From: Streptomyces sp. CCM_MD2014
GTDB lineage: Bacteria > Actinomycetota > Actinomycetes > Streptomycetales > Streptomycetaceae
Direction: 5' to 3'
Assembly (NCBI RefSeq): GCF_000772045.1
Contig: NZ_CP009754.1
Location: forward strand, 868,001 to 932,000
Length of the DNA: 64,000 nt
A program made the translations under genes and the position numbers. The notes beneath the pieces were generated by a model. The model had not been told where the DNA came from. It saw only the letters and a program-made list of their open reading frames with translations, and did no database searches. Positions 26,872-35,423 of the stretch are shown here, one piece after another (position 1 is the stretch's first letter; each line of letters begins with the position of its first letter).

Positions 26872-29800
26872 AGCTCTCCGGTCTCGTAGGCGGTCTCGTG
26901 GACCGCGAGCGTGCGGGTGACGTCCGCGGCGAGCGCGGCGACGGTCGGGGCGGCGAAGAAGCGGCGGGCGGGCACGGCGGCCCCCAGGCGGCGCTCGATC
27001 GCGGTCAGCAGGCGCAGCGCGGTGAGGCTGTCGCCGCCGACGGTGAAGAAGTTGGCGTGGCGGTCCGGGACCCGGCCCGGGAGGTACTCCTGCCAGAGCG
27101 CGGCGAGGGCCTCCTCGGTCTCTCCCCGGGGCGGTTCGGCCCCCGAGGAGTCCGTCTCCGGTGCGGCCAGAGCGGCCAGGGCCGGCCGGTCGACCTTGCC
27201 GTTGGCCGTCAGGGGCAGGGCGGGCAGCAGTCGGATGCGGGAGGGGACGGCGTGCGCCGGCACCCGCTCGGCCAGCAGGGCGAAGAGGCTCTCGATGAGT
27301 CCGGGGTCCTCGACCCGGTCCGCGGGCGCCTGCTCGCCCGTGGGGAGTTCCTGGGGGACGGCGAACGCGGCCAGGCGCTTCGCGGTGCGCTCCCCCACGG
27401 CCACGACGGCGGCCCGCGCGATCGCCGGGTGGGCCTCCAGCGCGGCCTCGATCTCGCCGGCCTCGATCCGGTGACCGGCGATCTTGAGCTGGCTGTCGAG
27501 CCTGCCGAGGAACTCCAGCAGGCCGTCGCCCCGGAACCGGCCCAGGTCACCCGTCCGGTACCAGCGTCTGCCGTGCTGTTCGACGAACTTCTCGGCGGTG
27601 CGGGCCGGGTCGGCCAGGTATCCGCGGGCCAGTCCCGCGCCGCCGATCCACAGCTCGCCGGGCGTCCAGTCGGGGCAGTCCCGCCCGTCCCGGCCGACGA
27701 CCCGGTAGTACTGCCCGGTCAGGGGGCGCCCGTAGGGGATGGAGACCCAGCGGGGGTCGGGCTCGGTGACGGTGAGCGTGTTGGACCAGATGGCGGCCTC
27801 CGTCGCCCCGCCCATGGCCACGAAGACACAGGGCCGCACGGTCCTTGCCCGCAGCCGGGCGGGCAGGTCGAGGCCGATCCAGTCACCGGAGACCAGCGCG
27901 GTCCGCAGCCCCGCGATGCCGCCGCGTTCCGGCGCCCGGTGCTCGTCGGCGTCGAGGAGCAGGTCGAGCAGGGCCGGGACGGTGTTCCAGACGGTCACCC
28001 CGTACCGGTCGACCAGGCCGGGCCAGCGGGCCGGTTCGCGGCGCTGGTCCTCGGTGGGCAGCAGGAGGGAGCCTCCCGCCGCGAGCAGCCCGAAGACGTC
28101 GTAGACGGACAGGTCGAAGTCGAGTGCCGACAGCGCGAAGACGCGGTCGTCGCGGGTGACGCCGTGCCGGGCGTTGATGTCCGCGACCGTGTTCCAGGCC
28201 GCCGCGTGGGTCGTCTCCACGCCCTTGGGCTCGCCCGTGGAACCCGAGGTGAAGATCACGTAGGCGAGCGCTCCGGGAGACGTCTCCCGTGGGGCGGGCA
28301 GCGGTTCGTGGCGCTGCGTGTCCTCGAACGGCAGGAGGCGGCAAGCGGCCGGTTCGGGCCAGTCGCCCACGACGACGCGGAAGGCGGCGGTGGCTCGCAC
28401 CCGCTCCAGCCGTGCGGCGGGCTGTTCGAGGCTCAGCGGCACATAGGCGGCTCCGGCCGCGAGGACGCCGAGTACGGCCGCGATCTGCTCCGGCCCCTTG
28501 GGCAGGGTGACCGCGACGAGGTCGCCCGGCCGCACGCCCGCCCCGCCGAGCGCGGCAGCGGTGCGCAGTGCCTGGTCGGCCAGGGCCGCGTACGTCACCT
28601 CCGCGCCCCCGGTCGTGACGAGGGCGGTCCGGTCGGGGGTGGCCGTCGCGTGGGAGAAGAACCCCTCGTGCAACGGGCGCGGGGCCACCGGTTCCAGTGC
28701 GGCCTCCCGTGCGGCGGCGGCCCTGCGCTCGCGCTGGGAGGCGGGCAGCAGGTCGGGCAGCGGCGCCTCCCAGTCACCGGCCACGGCATACCGCAGCAGC
28801 CGCTCGTAGGCGCCGAACATCGCGTCCAGCACGCCCTCGGGGAACAGCTCCTCGACGGCGTCCCAGGTGACGACCAGGTTCCCGGACTCCTCGGTGACCT
28901 GGTTGTCGAGGCACACCTGCGGCGACTGGGAGATGCCCCAGACCTTCGCGGGGAGGCCGGCGCCCGGCCCGGCGAGCGTGGCGTCACCGACACCGACGGC
29001 GCTGGTGAACACCACGGGCGCGGCGGCGTCGACCGTGCCCGTGCGGCGGCCGAACTCCCGCAGCAGCCAGTCGACCGGCACGTCGGCGTGGTCCAGGTCC
29101 TCCGCCTGACGCCGTTGCAGCGCGACGGCCGCCGCGAGCCAGGAGGCGCCCTCGCGCCGGTGGCCCGCGAGGGACAGGGAGGTGAAGTCGCCCAGGACCC
29201 GGTGGATGTGCGGGTGGACGTCGCGTCGGTTGAAGAGGGTGAGCGTCACCGTCAGCGCGTCCGTGCCGCTCCACGCCGCGAGGACTTCCGCGTACAGGGC
29301 CAGCAGGACGGTCGAGGGTGTCAGTCCGTGCCGGGCGGCGTCCCGTTTGACCGCCTGCCAGTCGTCGGCGGGCAGGCTCGTGCGGCGGCGGGTGAAGACG
29401 GGCGCGTCGAGCGTCGCCGGGTCCCTTTCGAAGGGCAGGGCGGGCGGGGGCGGCAGTTCGGCCAGCCGTGCCCCCCAGTGGGCCCGGGCCCGCGCGGCCG
29501 ACTCCGGGTCGGAGGGCAGCCCGGTCAGGTAGTCGCGGAACGTCACGTCGACGGGCGGCAGTGCGTGGTCCGGGTCGGCGTAGAGGGTGTTCAGTTCGGC
29601 GTAGAGCGTGGTGATGGAGAGGGCGTCCAGTACGAGGTAGTCCAGGCCGATGCCGACGCGGGTCCGCGGCGCGCCGTCGTCCGCGCGGTAGCGCACCGCC
29701 TCCACGGCGAACAGCGGCCACCGGGCCGGGTCGCGGACCTGCTGGGACAGGCGGGCGCGCAGGCCGGCGAGGGCCTCGTCCGCGTCGCCGGGCGCAACGT

Positions 29801-32800
29801 CCTCCACCGGTATGCGCAGGGGCGGTACGTCGGGCAGGACGCGCTGGTGTCCGTCCGTCACGACCGCGCGGAGCATGCCGTGCCGGCGGACGAGGGCGTT
29901 CCAGGCGCGCTCCAGCCGGCCCAGGTCGACGTCCGTTCCGTCGAACTCGGTGTAGTGCCAGGTGCCGACGCCGCCGAGGGTGAAACGGGGGTCGCGGCCC
30001 GTGTGGTATGCGGCCTGGACGTCCGTCAGCGGGAAGGGCTCGTGCGCACGGTCCGGGTCGGGCACCAGTACCGGCGTGGCGACCGGTACCGGCGCCGCGG
30101 CCGCTTCCGTGGCGGGGCGCAGTGACTCGCAGAAGTGCTGGAGCACGGGGCGGGCGAAGAGGTCGGCCACACGGGCCCCGGGGAACCCGGCGGCGCGCAG
30201 GCGGCCGATCACGCGGGTCGCGACGAGCGAGTCTCCGCCCAGCAGGAAGAAGCTGCTCTCCCGGCCCACTTCGGGCACGTCGAGCAGGCCGGCCCACTCG
30301 GCCGCCACGGCGGTCTCCACCGGGCCCTGCGGCGCCGTCGTACGGGGCAGGTCCTGGCCGGCGGCCTCGCTCAGCGCCTGGCGGACTGCGGCCCGGTCGA
30401 GCTTGCCGTTGGCGGTCAGCGGCAGGTCGCGCAGGACCAGGACACGCTCGGGGACCATGTGGGCGGGGAGGCGTTCCGCCGCCCGGAGGCGGACCCGGCC
30501 CGGTTCGGGGGGCTCGCCGGCGGGGGACACGGCCGCGGCGAGGTGACGCACCGGTGTGTCCAGGACTGCGGCGACCGCGTGCAGGACCGCGGGATCGTCC
30601 TCGAGGGCCGATTCGATCTCGCCGAGTTCGATGCGGTGGCCGCCGAGCTTCACCTGGTGGTCGGCGCGGCCGAGGAACTCCAGGACACCGTCGGGCCGGT
30701 AGCGGGCCAGGTCGCCGCTGCGGTACCAGCGTTCACCGTCGTACTCGACGAAGCGCTCGGCCGTGCGCCCCGGGTCCGCGCGGTAGCCGTTGGCCACACC
30801 CGGGCCGCCGATCCACAGTTCCCCGGGGACCAGGTCGGGGCAGTCCCGTCCCCGTCCGTCCACGACGCGGGCCCGCATGTTGCGCAGCGGAACGCCGTAG
30901 GGGACGGACTTCCAGGCGGGGTCGGTCTCCGCGACCTCGAACACCGTCGAGTGGACCGCCGCCTCCGTCATGCCGCCGAGCGCCACGAAGCGGCAGCCGG
31001 GCACCAGGGCGCGCAGCCTGCGGGGCTGGTCGAGGCCGACCCAGTCGCCGCCGAGGAGCACCATGCGCAGGCGGTCCCCGAGGCCGTCGTCCTCTCCCGC
31101 GGCCATCAGCAGGTCGAGCAGCGCGGGTACGCACTGCACCAGCGTCACCCCGTGCTCGCGCACCAGGCGCGCCCAGTGGTGGGCGTCGCGGCGGTGCTCC
31201 TGGCCGACCGTGACGACCTGTCCGCCCAGGGACAGCGGGGTGAAGATGTCCCAGGTGGCGAGGTCGAAGTCGAGCGCGGAGATCGCGAGGGTGCGGTCGG
31301 CGGAGCCGAGACCGAGCTGCTCCGCCATCGCCTCGACGGTGTTGACGACCGCCCGGTGCGGCACCTCGACGCCCTTGGGCAGCCCGGTGGAGCCGGAGGT
31401 GAAGAGGACGTAGGCGGGGAGTGCCGGGTCCGGTCGGCCGACGGGTCCGGGCTCCATCGCCGTCGCGTCCTCGAGGCACAGCACCGGGGCCGAGGGGACG
31501 TCCGCGCACAGGTGGGCGTGGTCGCGGTCGGTGAGTACGGCGGACGCGCCGGCCACGGAGTGGATGCGTTCCCGGCGTACGGCGGGCTGCTCCACGCCGA
31601 CGGGGGCGTAGGCCGCGCCCGCCGCCAGGATGCCGAGCACCGCGGTGATCTGGTCCTCGCCCTTGGGCAGGGTCACCGCGACCGTGTCGCCCTCCCGCAC
31701 GCCGTGCTTGCGCAGCAGGGCGGCGATCCGCCGGGCCGCGCGGGCGAGTTCGCCGTAGGTGAGCGTGTCGCCGGCGGTGCGGACGACGGCGGTGCGTTCG
31801 GGCTCGGTCTCGGCGAGCCGGAAGAACCGGGTGTGCAGGGCGCGGTGCGGGACGGGTGCGGGCGGCAGCGCGGCCACCGCACGCCGGGGCAGGACGTCGG
31901 GGGCGAGCAGGCCGTCCACCGGGCGGGCCCAGGCGTCGGGCTCCGTGATCAGGCGGGTGACGAGGCGGCGGTAGGCGTCGAACGCGGCGTCCGGAACCCC
32001 GTCCTCGAACAGGCCGTCCCGCACGTCCCAGTTGAGCAGGAGGCCGCCGTCGAGTTCGGTGACCTGCGCGTCCAGATGGACCTGCGGACCCTGGGAGATG
32101 ATCCAGGACGGCCGGCCGAAGGACTTCTGCACATCCTGCTCGAAGATCTCCCCCAGTCCGATGGCGCTGGTGTAGACGACCGGGGCCAGCACCGGGGCCC
32201 CTTCGGAGCGGGCCAGGTCGCGCAGCACCTCGACGCCGCCGTAGGCGCCGTGGGAGATGCCTTCCTGAAGGCGTTCCTGCAACAGGCGGGCCTGCCGCGA
32301 GAACGGCAGGGGCGCGCTCAGGTCGGCGTCGAGCAGGACCGAGCTGCTGAAGTCCCCCACCAGGCAGGCGGCGTCGGGGTCGGTCGTGTCCCGGTCGAAC
32401 AGCGGAAGGTTGAGGAGGAAGCGCGGGCCGTCGCTCCAGGCGGCGACGACCTCGGCGAAGGCGGTGGCGAGGGCGGCCGCCGGCGTGATGCCGTGCCGGC
32501 GGGCGGCGCTGATCAGGGCCGCCTTGTCGGCGGGTCCGAGCCAGTGGTGCAGGCGGCGGGAGTGGGTCAGGACGGTGTCTTCCCCGCTCACGGGGGTCAG
32601 CGGGTCGACGGTCGTGGGCAGGCGTGGGGCGCGGGGCAGGTCCGGCAGCCGCTCCCGCCACCAGGCGGCGTGCTCCTCGCGCTCCGCTCGCCGCCGGGCG
32701 TCGTGCCCGGCGAGGTACCGGCGGTAGTCGAGGGCGAGTTCGCGCGGCGGGTCGTCGGGGGTCTCGTAGAGACGGCGCAGGTCGGACAGGAGCACCCGCA

Positions 32801-33560
32801 GGCTCAGCGCGTCCCCGGCCATCATGTCCAGGTCGATCTGCAGTCGGGTCCGGCCCTCGGGGAGCAGGCACAGTGCCGCGCGGAAGACGTCACCGGTGGT
32901 GACGTCGGGGCGGGCGTGGGTGTTGCGCTCCCGGAGCAGCTCCAGTTCCGTCTCCGCGTCCTCGGGAGCGTGGTCGCGCAGATCGTGGACGGTGAGGCGG
33001 GCACGCCGGGCGCCGTAGCGCTGCCGGCCGTCCTCGTCGAAGACGGCCCTCAGCATCCCGTGCCGCTCCACGAGTGCGCGCAGCGCGGCGTCGAGGCGGT
33101 CGGGATCGACCTCGTGGCCGTCGAGTTCGACGTAGAAGTGCGCGGCGACGCCGCCGAGGGGCTGTCCGTCCTGGCGTCCGATCCAGTAGGCGTGCTGCAT
33201 CGTGGCGAGCGGGAAGGACTCCGGCGGCTCGTCGGCCGCCGCCGCGTCGTGCGGGGCGGTCGACGGGGCGGCGGGGGCCCCGGCCCGGCGGTGCCGGCCG
33301 AGCAGGGCCGTCCAGGCGGCGAGGGTCGGGGTGCGGGTGAGGTCCTGGAAGGTGACGGTGCTGCCTTCACGCCGCCAGGTGCCGACGAGGGACATCAACG
33401 TCAACGAGTCGAGGCCGAGTTCGAAGAGGTCGCGGTCGTCCTCCAGCTCGTGCGGCGCCATCCGCAGCGCACGTGCCACCGCTTCGCGCACCGTGGCCGG
33501 GTCGCGAAGGGCACGCCCACCTTCCGCTGCCCGTACCTGGACGACTGCTTCGTCGCTCAC
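26868..33560 (-). CDS. NRPS B: ArCP-Cy-A-PCP-Cy-A(Cys)-PCP
   Basis: 2230 aa initiating synthetase. An N-terminal aryl carrier domain (S52 in LGLDSL) accepts salicylate. Cy1 (core LDMMAGD near 242) and A1 (P-loop FTSGSTGLPKG near 720) precede PCP1 (S1111). Cy2 (core LDYLVLD near 1305) and A2 (P-loop near 1768) precede PCP2 (S2178). A2 reads D-L-Y-N-L-S-M-I-W, a cysteine code. A1 reads D-L-W-Q-L-G-L-V-H, which is not the cysteine code and shares W, G, V and H positions with threonine-type pockets (DFWNIGMVH). The GTG start has GGAAGG 8 bases upstream. Its stop overlaps the NRPS A start (GTGA). Product after this protein: salicyl-azoline-thiazoline thioester. Confidence 0.93.
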   Translation of the reverse strand: MSDEAVVQVRAAEGGRALRDPATVREAVARALRMAPHELEDDRDLFELGLDSLTLMSLVGTWRREGSTVTFQDLTRTPTLAAWTALLGRHRRAGAPAAPSTAPHDAAAADEPPESFPLATMQHAYWIGRQDGQPLGGVAAHFYVELDGHEVDPDRLDAALRALVERHGMLRAVFDEDGRQRYGARRARLTVHDLRDHAPEDAETELELLRERNTHARPDVTTGDVFRAALCLLPEGRTRLQIDLDMMAGDALSLRVLLSDLRRLYETPDDPPRELALDYRRYLAGHDARRRAEREEHAAWWRERLPDLPRAPRLPTTVDPLTPVSGEDTVLTHSRRLHHWLGPADKAALISAARRHGITPAAALATAFAEVVAAWSDGPRFLLNLPLFDRDTTDPDAACLVGDFSSSVLLDADLSAPLPFSRQARLLQERLQEGISHGAYGGVEVLRDLARSEGAPVLAPVVYTSAIGLGEIFEQDVQKSFGRPSWIISQGPQVHLDAQVTELDGGLLLNWDVRDGLFEDGVPDAAFDAYRRLVTRLITEPDAWARPVDGLLAPDVLPRRAVAALPPAPVPHRALHTRFFRLAETEPERTAVVRTAGDTLTYGELARAARRIAALLRKHGVREGDTVAVTLPKGEDQITAVLGILAAGAAYAPVGVEQPAVRRERIHSVAGASAVLTDRDHAHLCADVPSAPVLCLEDATAMEPGPVGRPDPALPAYVLFTSGSTGLPKGVEVPHRAVVNTVEAMAEQLGLGSADRTLAISALDFDLATWDIFTPLSLGGQVVTVGQEHRRDAHHWARLVREHGVTLVQCVPALLDLLMAAGEDDGLGDRLRMVLLGGDWVGLDQPRRLRALVPGCRFVALGGMTEAAVHSTVFEVAETDPAWKSVPYGVPLRNMRARVVDGRGRDCPDLVPGELWIGGPGVANGYRADPGRTAERFVEYDGERWYRSGDLARYRPDGVLEFLGRADHQVKLGGHRIELGEIESALEDDPAVLHAVAAVLDTPVRHLAAAVSPAGEPPEPGRVRLRAAERLPAHMVPERVLVLRDLPLTANGKLDRAAVRQALSEAAGQDLPRTTAPQGPVETAVAAEWAGLLDVPEVGRESSFFLLGGDSLVATRVIGRLRAAGFPGARVADLFARPVLQHFCESLRPATEAAAAPVPVATPVLVPDPDRAHEPFPLTDVQAAYHTGRDPRFTLGGVGTWHYTEFDGTDVDLGRLERAWNALVRRHGMLRAVVTDGHQRVLPDVPPLRIPVEDVAPGDADEALAGLRARLSQQVRDPARWPLFAVEAVRYRADDGAPRTRVGIGLDYLVLDALSITTLYAELNTLYADPDHALPPVDVTFRDYLTGLPSDPESAARARAHWGARLAELPPPPALPFERDPATLDAPVFTRRRTSLPADDWQAVKRDAARHGLTPSTVLLALYAEVLAAWSGTDALTVTLTLFNRRDVHPHIHRVLGDFTSLSLAGHRREGASWLAAAVALQRRQAEDLDHADVPVDWLLREFGRRTGTVDAAAPVVFTSAVGVGDATLAGPGAGLPAKVWGISQSPQVCLDNQVTEESGNLVVTWDAVEELFPEGVLDAMFGAYERLLRYAVAGDWEAPLPDLLPASQRERRAAAAREAALEPVAPRPLHEGFFSHATATPDRTALVTTGGAEVTYAALADQALRTAAALGGAGVRPGDLVAVTLPKGPEQIAAVLGVLAAGAAYVPLSLEQPAARLERVRATAAFRVVVGDWPEPAACRLLPFEDTQRHEPLPAPRETSPGALAYVIFTSGSTGEPKGVETTHAAAWNTVADINARHGVTRDDRVFALSALDFDLSVYDVFGLLAAGGSLLLPTEDQRREPARWPGLVDRYGVTVWNTVPALLDLLLDADEHRAPERGGIAGLRTALVSGDWIGLDLPARLRARTVRPCVFVAMGGATEAAIWSNTLTVTEPDPRWVSIPYGRPLTGQYYRVVGRDGRDCPDWTPGELWIGGAGLARGYLADPARTAEKFVEQHGRRWYRTGDLGRFRGDGLLEFLGRLDSQLKIAGHRIEAGEIEAALEAHPAIARAAVVAVGERTAKRLAAFAVPQELPTGEQAPADRVEDPGLIESLFALLAERVPAHAVPSRIRLLPALPLTANGKVDRPALAALAAPETDSSGAEPPRGETEEALAALWQEYLPGRVPDRHANFFTVGGDSLTALRLLTAIERRLGAAVPARRFFAAPTVAALAADVTRTLAVHETAYETGEL

Positions 33561-33591
33561 TGATGGGACCTTCCGATCGGATGGGGAGTCG

Positions 33592-33620
33592 CCTCTAGTT
33601 TGAAATGATTATCATTTCAA
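33592..33620 (-). promoter_or_regulatory. Promoter of the NRPS operon with an embedded Zur-like palindrome
   Basis: A perfect 9-1-9 palindrome, TGAAATGATTATCATTTCA, lies at 33601-33619 between the divergent NRPS B and ligase starts. It resembles Zur boxes of actinobacteria. Reading the minus strand, TTGAAA (33620-33615), a 17-bp spacer and TAGAGG (33597-33592) form a plausible -35/-10 pair, so the palindrome covers the -35 and spacer. Bound regulator would block RNA polymerase when zinc is ample. A second weak TTGAAA faces the ligase gene at 33600-33605. Confidence 0.75.
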
Positions 33621-33689
33621 TGCTTCACATCGTAATCACACAACGGGCCGCGGCACCAGAGCCCTGGTCCACCGGGGAGGAAGAATCAC

Positions 33690-35339
33690 GTGACGGACAC
33701 TCAAAGGACCTGGTCCGAGGCGGAGTCGGCGCGATACCGGGCTGCCGGGCACTGGCAGGGTGTGACCTTCGGAGCGCGCCTCCGGCAGGCGGGCGCCGAC
33801 CACGGAGCCCGCGTCGCCCTGGTCGACGGCGACCGGCGGTGGACCTACGCGGAGCTGGATGCCGAGGCCGACCGCGTCGCCCACGGACTGCGCCAACTCG
33901 GCATCGCGCGGGGTGACCGCGTCGTGGTCCAGCTGCCCAACCGCGCCGAGTTCGTACTCGTCTGGTTCGGGCTCCAGCGGCTCGGGGCGGTCCCGGTCCA
34001 CGCCATGCCCGGTCACCGGCGCCGGGAGATCGGTCATCTGGTGCGCGCGTCCGGTGCGGTGGCCTGTGTGGTGCCCGACCGGCACGCCGGGTTCGACCAC
34101 CGGGAGTTGATGCGCGAGGTGTGTGCGGAACTGGGGCCGGACGGCTCGCCGCGGACCGTCGTCGTGGTCGGCGATCCGGGCCCGGACAGCGGCTTCGTCC
34201 CGTTCGACGCCCTGCGGGCGGTCCCGGCCTCCGCCCCGGACGACTCGCCGGTGCCCGGCGCCGACGACGGCGGTGCGGACCCCGCCGACCTCGCGCTCCT
34301 GCTGCTGTCCGGCGGCACGACCGGCCTTCCCAAGCTCATCCCGCGGACGCACGACGACTACGCCTACAACGCCCGCGCCTGTGCCGAGGTCTGCGCGCTC
34401 GACGCAGGGACCGTCTACCTGGCGGTACTGCCGATCGGGTTCAACTTCACCTTCGCCTGCCCCGGCGTGCTGGGCACCCTGATGGCCGGAGGAACCGTGG
34501 TGGTGGCCCCGGACCCCAGCCCGCAGACGGCGTTCGCGCTCGTCGAGCGGGAGGGCGTGACCCTGACGTCCCTCACCCCGCCGCTCGTCACCCACTGGGT
34601 GGACGAGGCCGGCGCCGGTTCCTGGGACCTGGACAGTCTCACGGTGGTGCAGGTCGGCGGGGCACGGCTGCCGGAGGAGCACGCCCGGGTCCTCGGTCCG
34701 GCGCTCGGAGCGACCGTGCAGCAGGTCTTCGGCATGGCTGAGGGGCTGATCAACCTGACGCGTCTCGACGACCCCGACGACCTCGTCCGCACCACCCAGG
34801 GCCGGCCCGTCTCCCCGGACGACGAGGTCCTCGTGGTGGACGCCGACGGCAGGCCCGTGCCCGACGGTACGGCGGGCGAGCTGCTCACCCGGGGGCCGTA
34901 CACGCTGCGCGGGTACTACCGCGCTCAGGAGCACAACCGCACCGCCTTCACCCCGGACGGCCACTACCGGACCGGCGACGTGGTGCGGCGGCTGCCGACC
35001 GGCCATCTCGTGGTGGTGGGCCGGATCAAGGACCAGATCAACCGCGGCGGCGAGAAGATCGCCGCGGTGGAGGTGGAGGAGCAGTTGCTCACCCATCCGG
35101 CGATCACGGCGGCGGCACTGGTGGGGGTCCCGGACGAGCAACGGGGGGAGCGGACGGTCGCCTTCGTGGTCTGCGACGGCGAGGCTCCTGGCGTGCGGGA
35201 GGTGGCGGCCCATCTCGGGGAACGCGGGCTGGCCGGCTACAAGGCGCCGGACGAAGTCGTCCGGGTGCCCGGCCTCCCGCTCACCGCGGTCGGAAAGGTC
35301 GACAAGGCGGCGCTGGCGCGGGAGCAGCTCCGGTCGTAA
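33690..35339 (+). CDS. Salicylate-AMP ligase (YbtE/MbtA/DhbE family)
   Basis: 549 aa; GTG start with GGAGGAA 7 bases upstream. It activates salicylate and loads the aryl carrier domain of NRPS B. Motifs: LLSGGTTGLPKLIPRTHDDY (A3), QQVFGMAEGLINLTRLDD (A5), YRTGDVVRRL (A7), GRIKDQINRGGEKIAAVE (A8) and LTAVGKVDK (A10). In the acid pocket, FNFTFACPG has Cys257 at the position that is Ser in dihydroxybenzoate ligases (DhbE S240) and Cys in salicylate ligases. It is the only metallophore gene on the plus strand and shares the Zur-like divergent region with the NRPS operon. Confidence 0.9.
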   Translation: MTDTQRTWSEAESARYRAAGHWQGVTFGARLRQAGADHGARVALVDGDRRWTYAELDAEADRVAHGLRQLGIARGDRVVVQLPNRAEFVLVWFGLQRLGAVPVHAMPGHRRREIGHLVRASGAVACVVPDRHAGFDHRELMREVCAELGPDGSPRTVVVVGDPGPDSGFVPFDALRAVPASAPDDSPVPGADDGGADPADLALLLLSGGTTGLPKLIPRTHDDYAYNARACAEVCALDAGTVYLAVLPIGFNFTFACPGVLGTLMAGGTVVVAPDPSPQTAFALVEREGVTLTSLTPPLVTHWVDEAGAGSWDLDSLTVVQVGGARLPEEHARVLGPALGATVQQVFGMAEGLINLTRLDDPDDLVRTTQGRPVSPDDEVLVVDADGRPVPDGTAGELLTRGPYTLRGYYRAQEHNRTAFTPDGHYRTGDVVRRLPTGHLVVVGRIKDQINRGGEKIAAVEVEEQLLTHPAITAAALVGVPDEQRGERTVAFVVCDGEAPGVREVAAHLGERGLAGYKAPDEVVRVPGLPLTAVGKVDKAALAREQLRS

Positions 35340-35349
35340 GACGTGGCGC

Positions 35350-35381
35350 GGCGGAGCGCCCGCTCGACGGGACGCTCCGCC
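35350..35381. terminator. Hairpin between the AMP ligase and the convergent importer ATPase
   Basis: A perfect 9-bp stem (GGCGGAGCG at 35350-35358 pairing with 35373-35381) encloses a loop that itself has a 3-bp pairing. It lies in the 84-bp gap between two convergent stop codons, so it is a probable bidirectional terminator. Confidence 0.65.
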
Positions 35382-35423
35382 CGGCCGCCGCGAGGATGTC
35401 CGCGCGAGGCCCTCCACCCCCGC

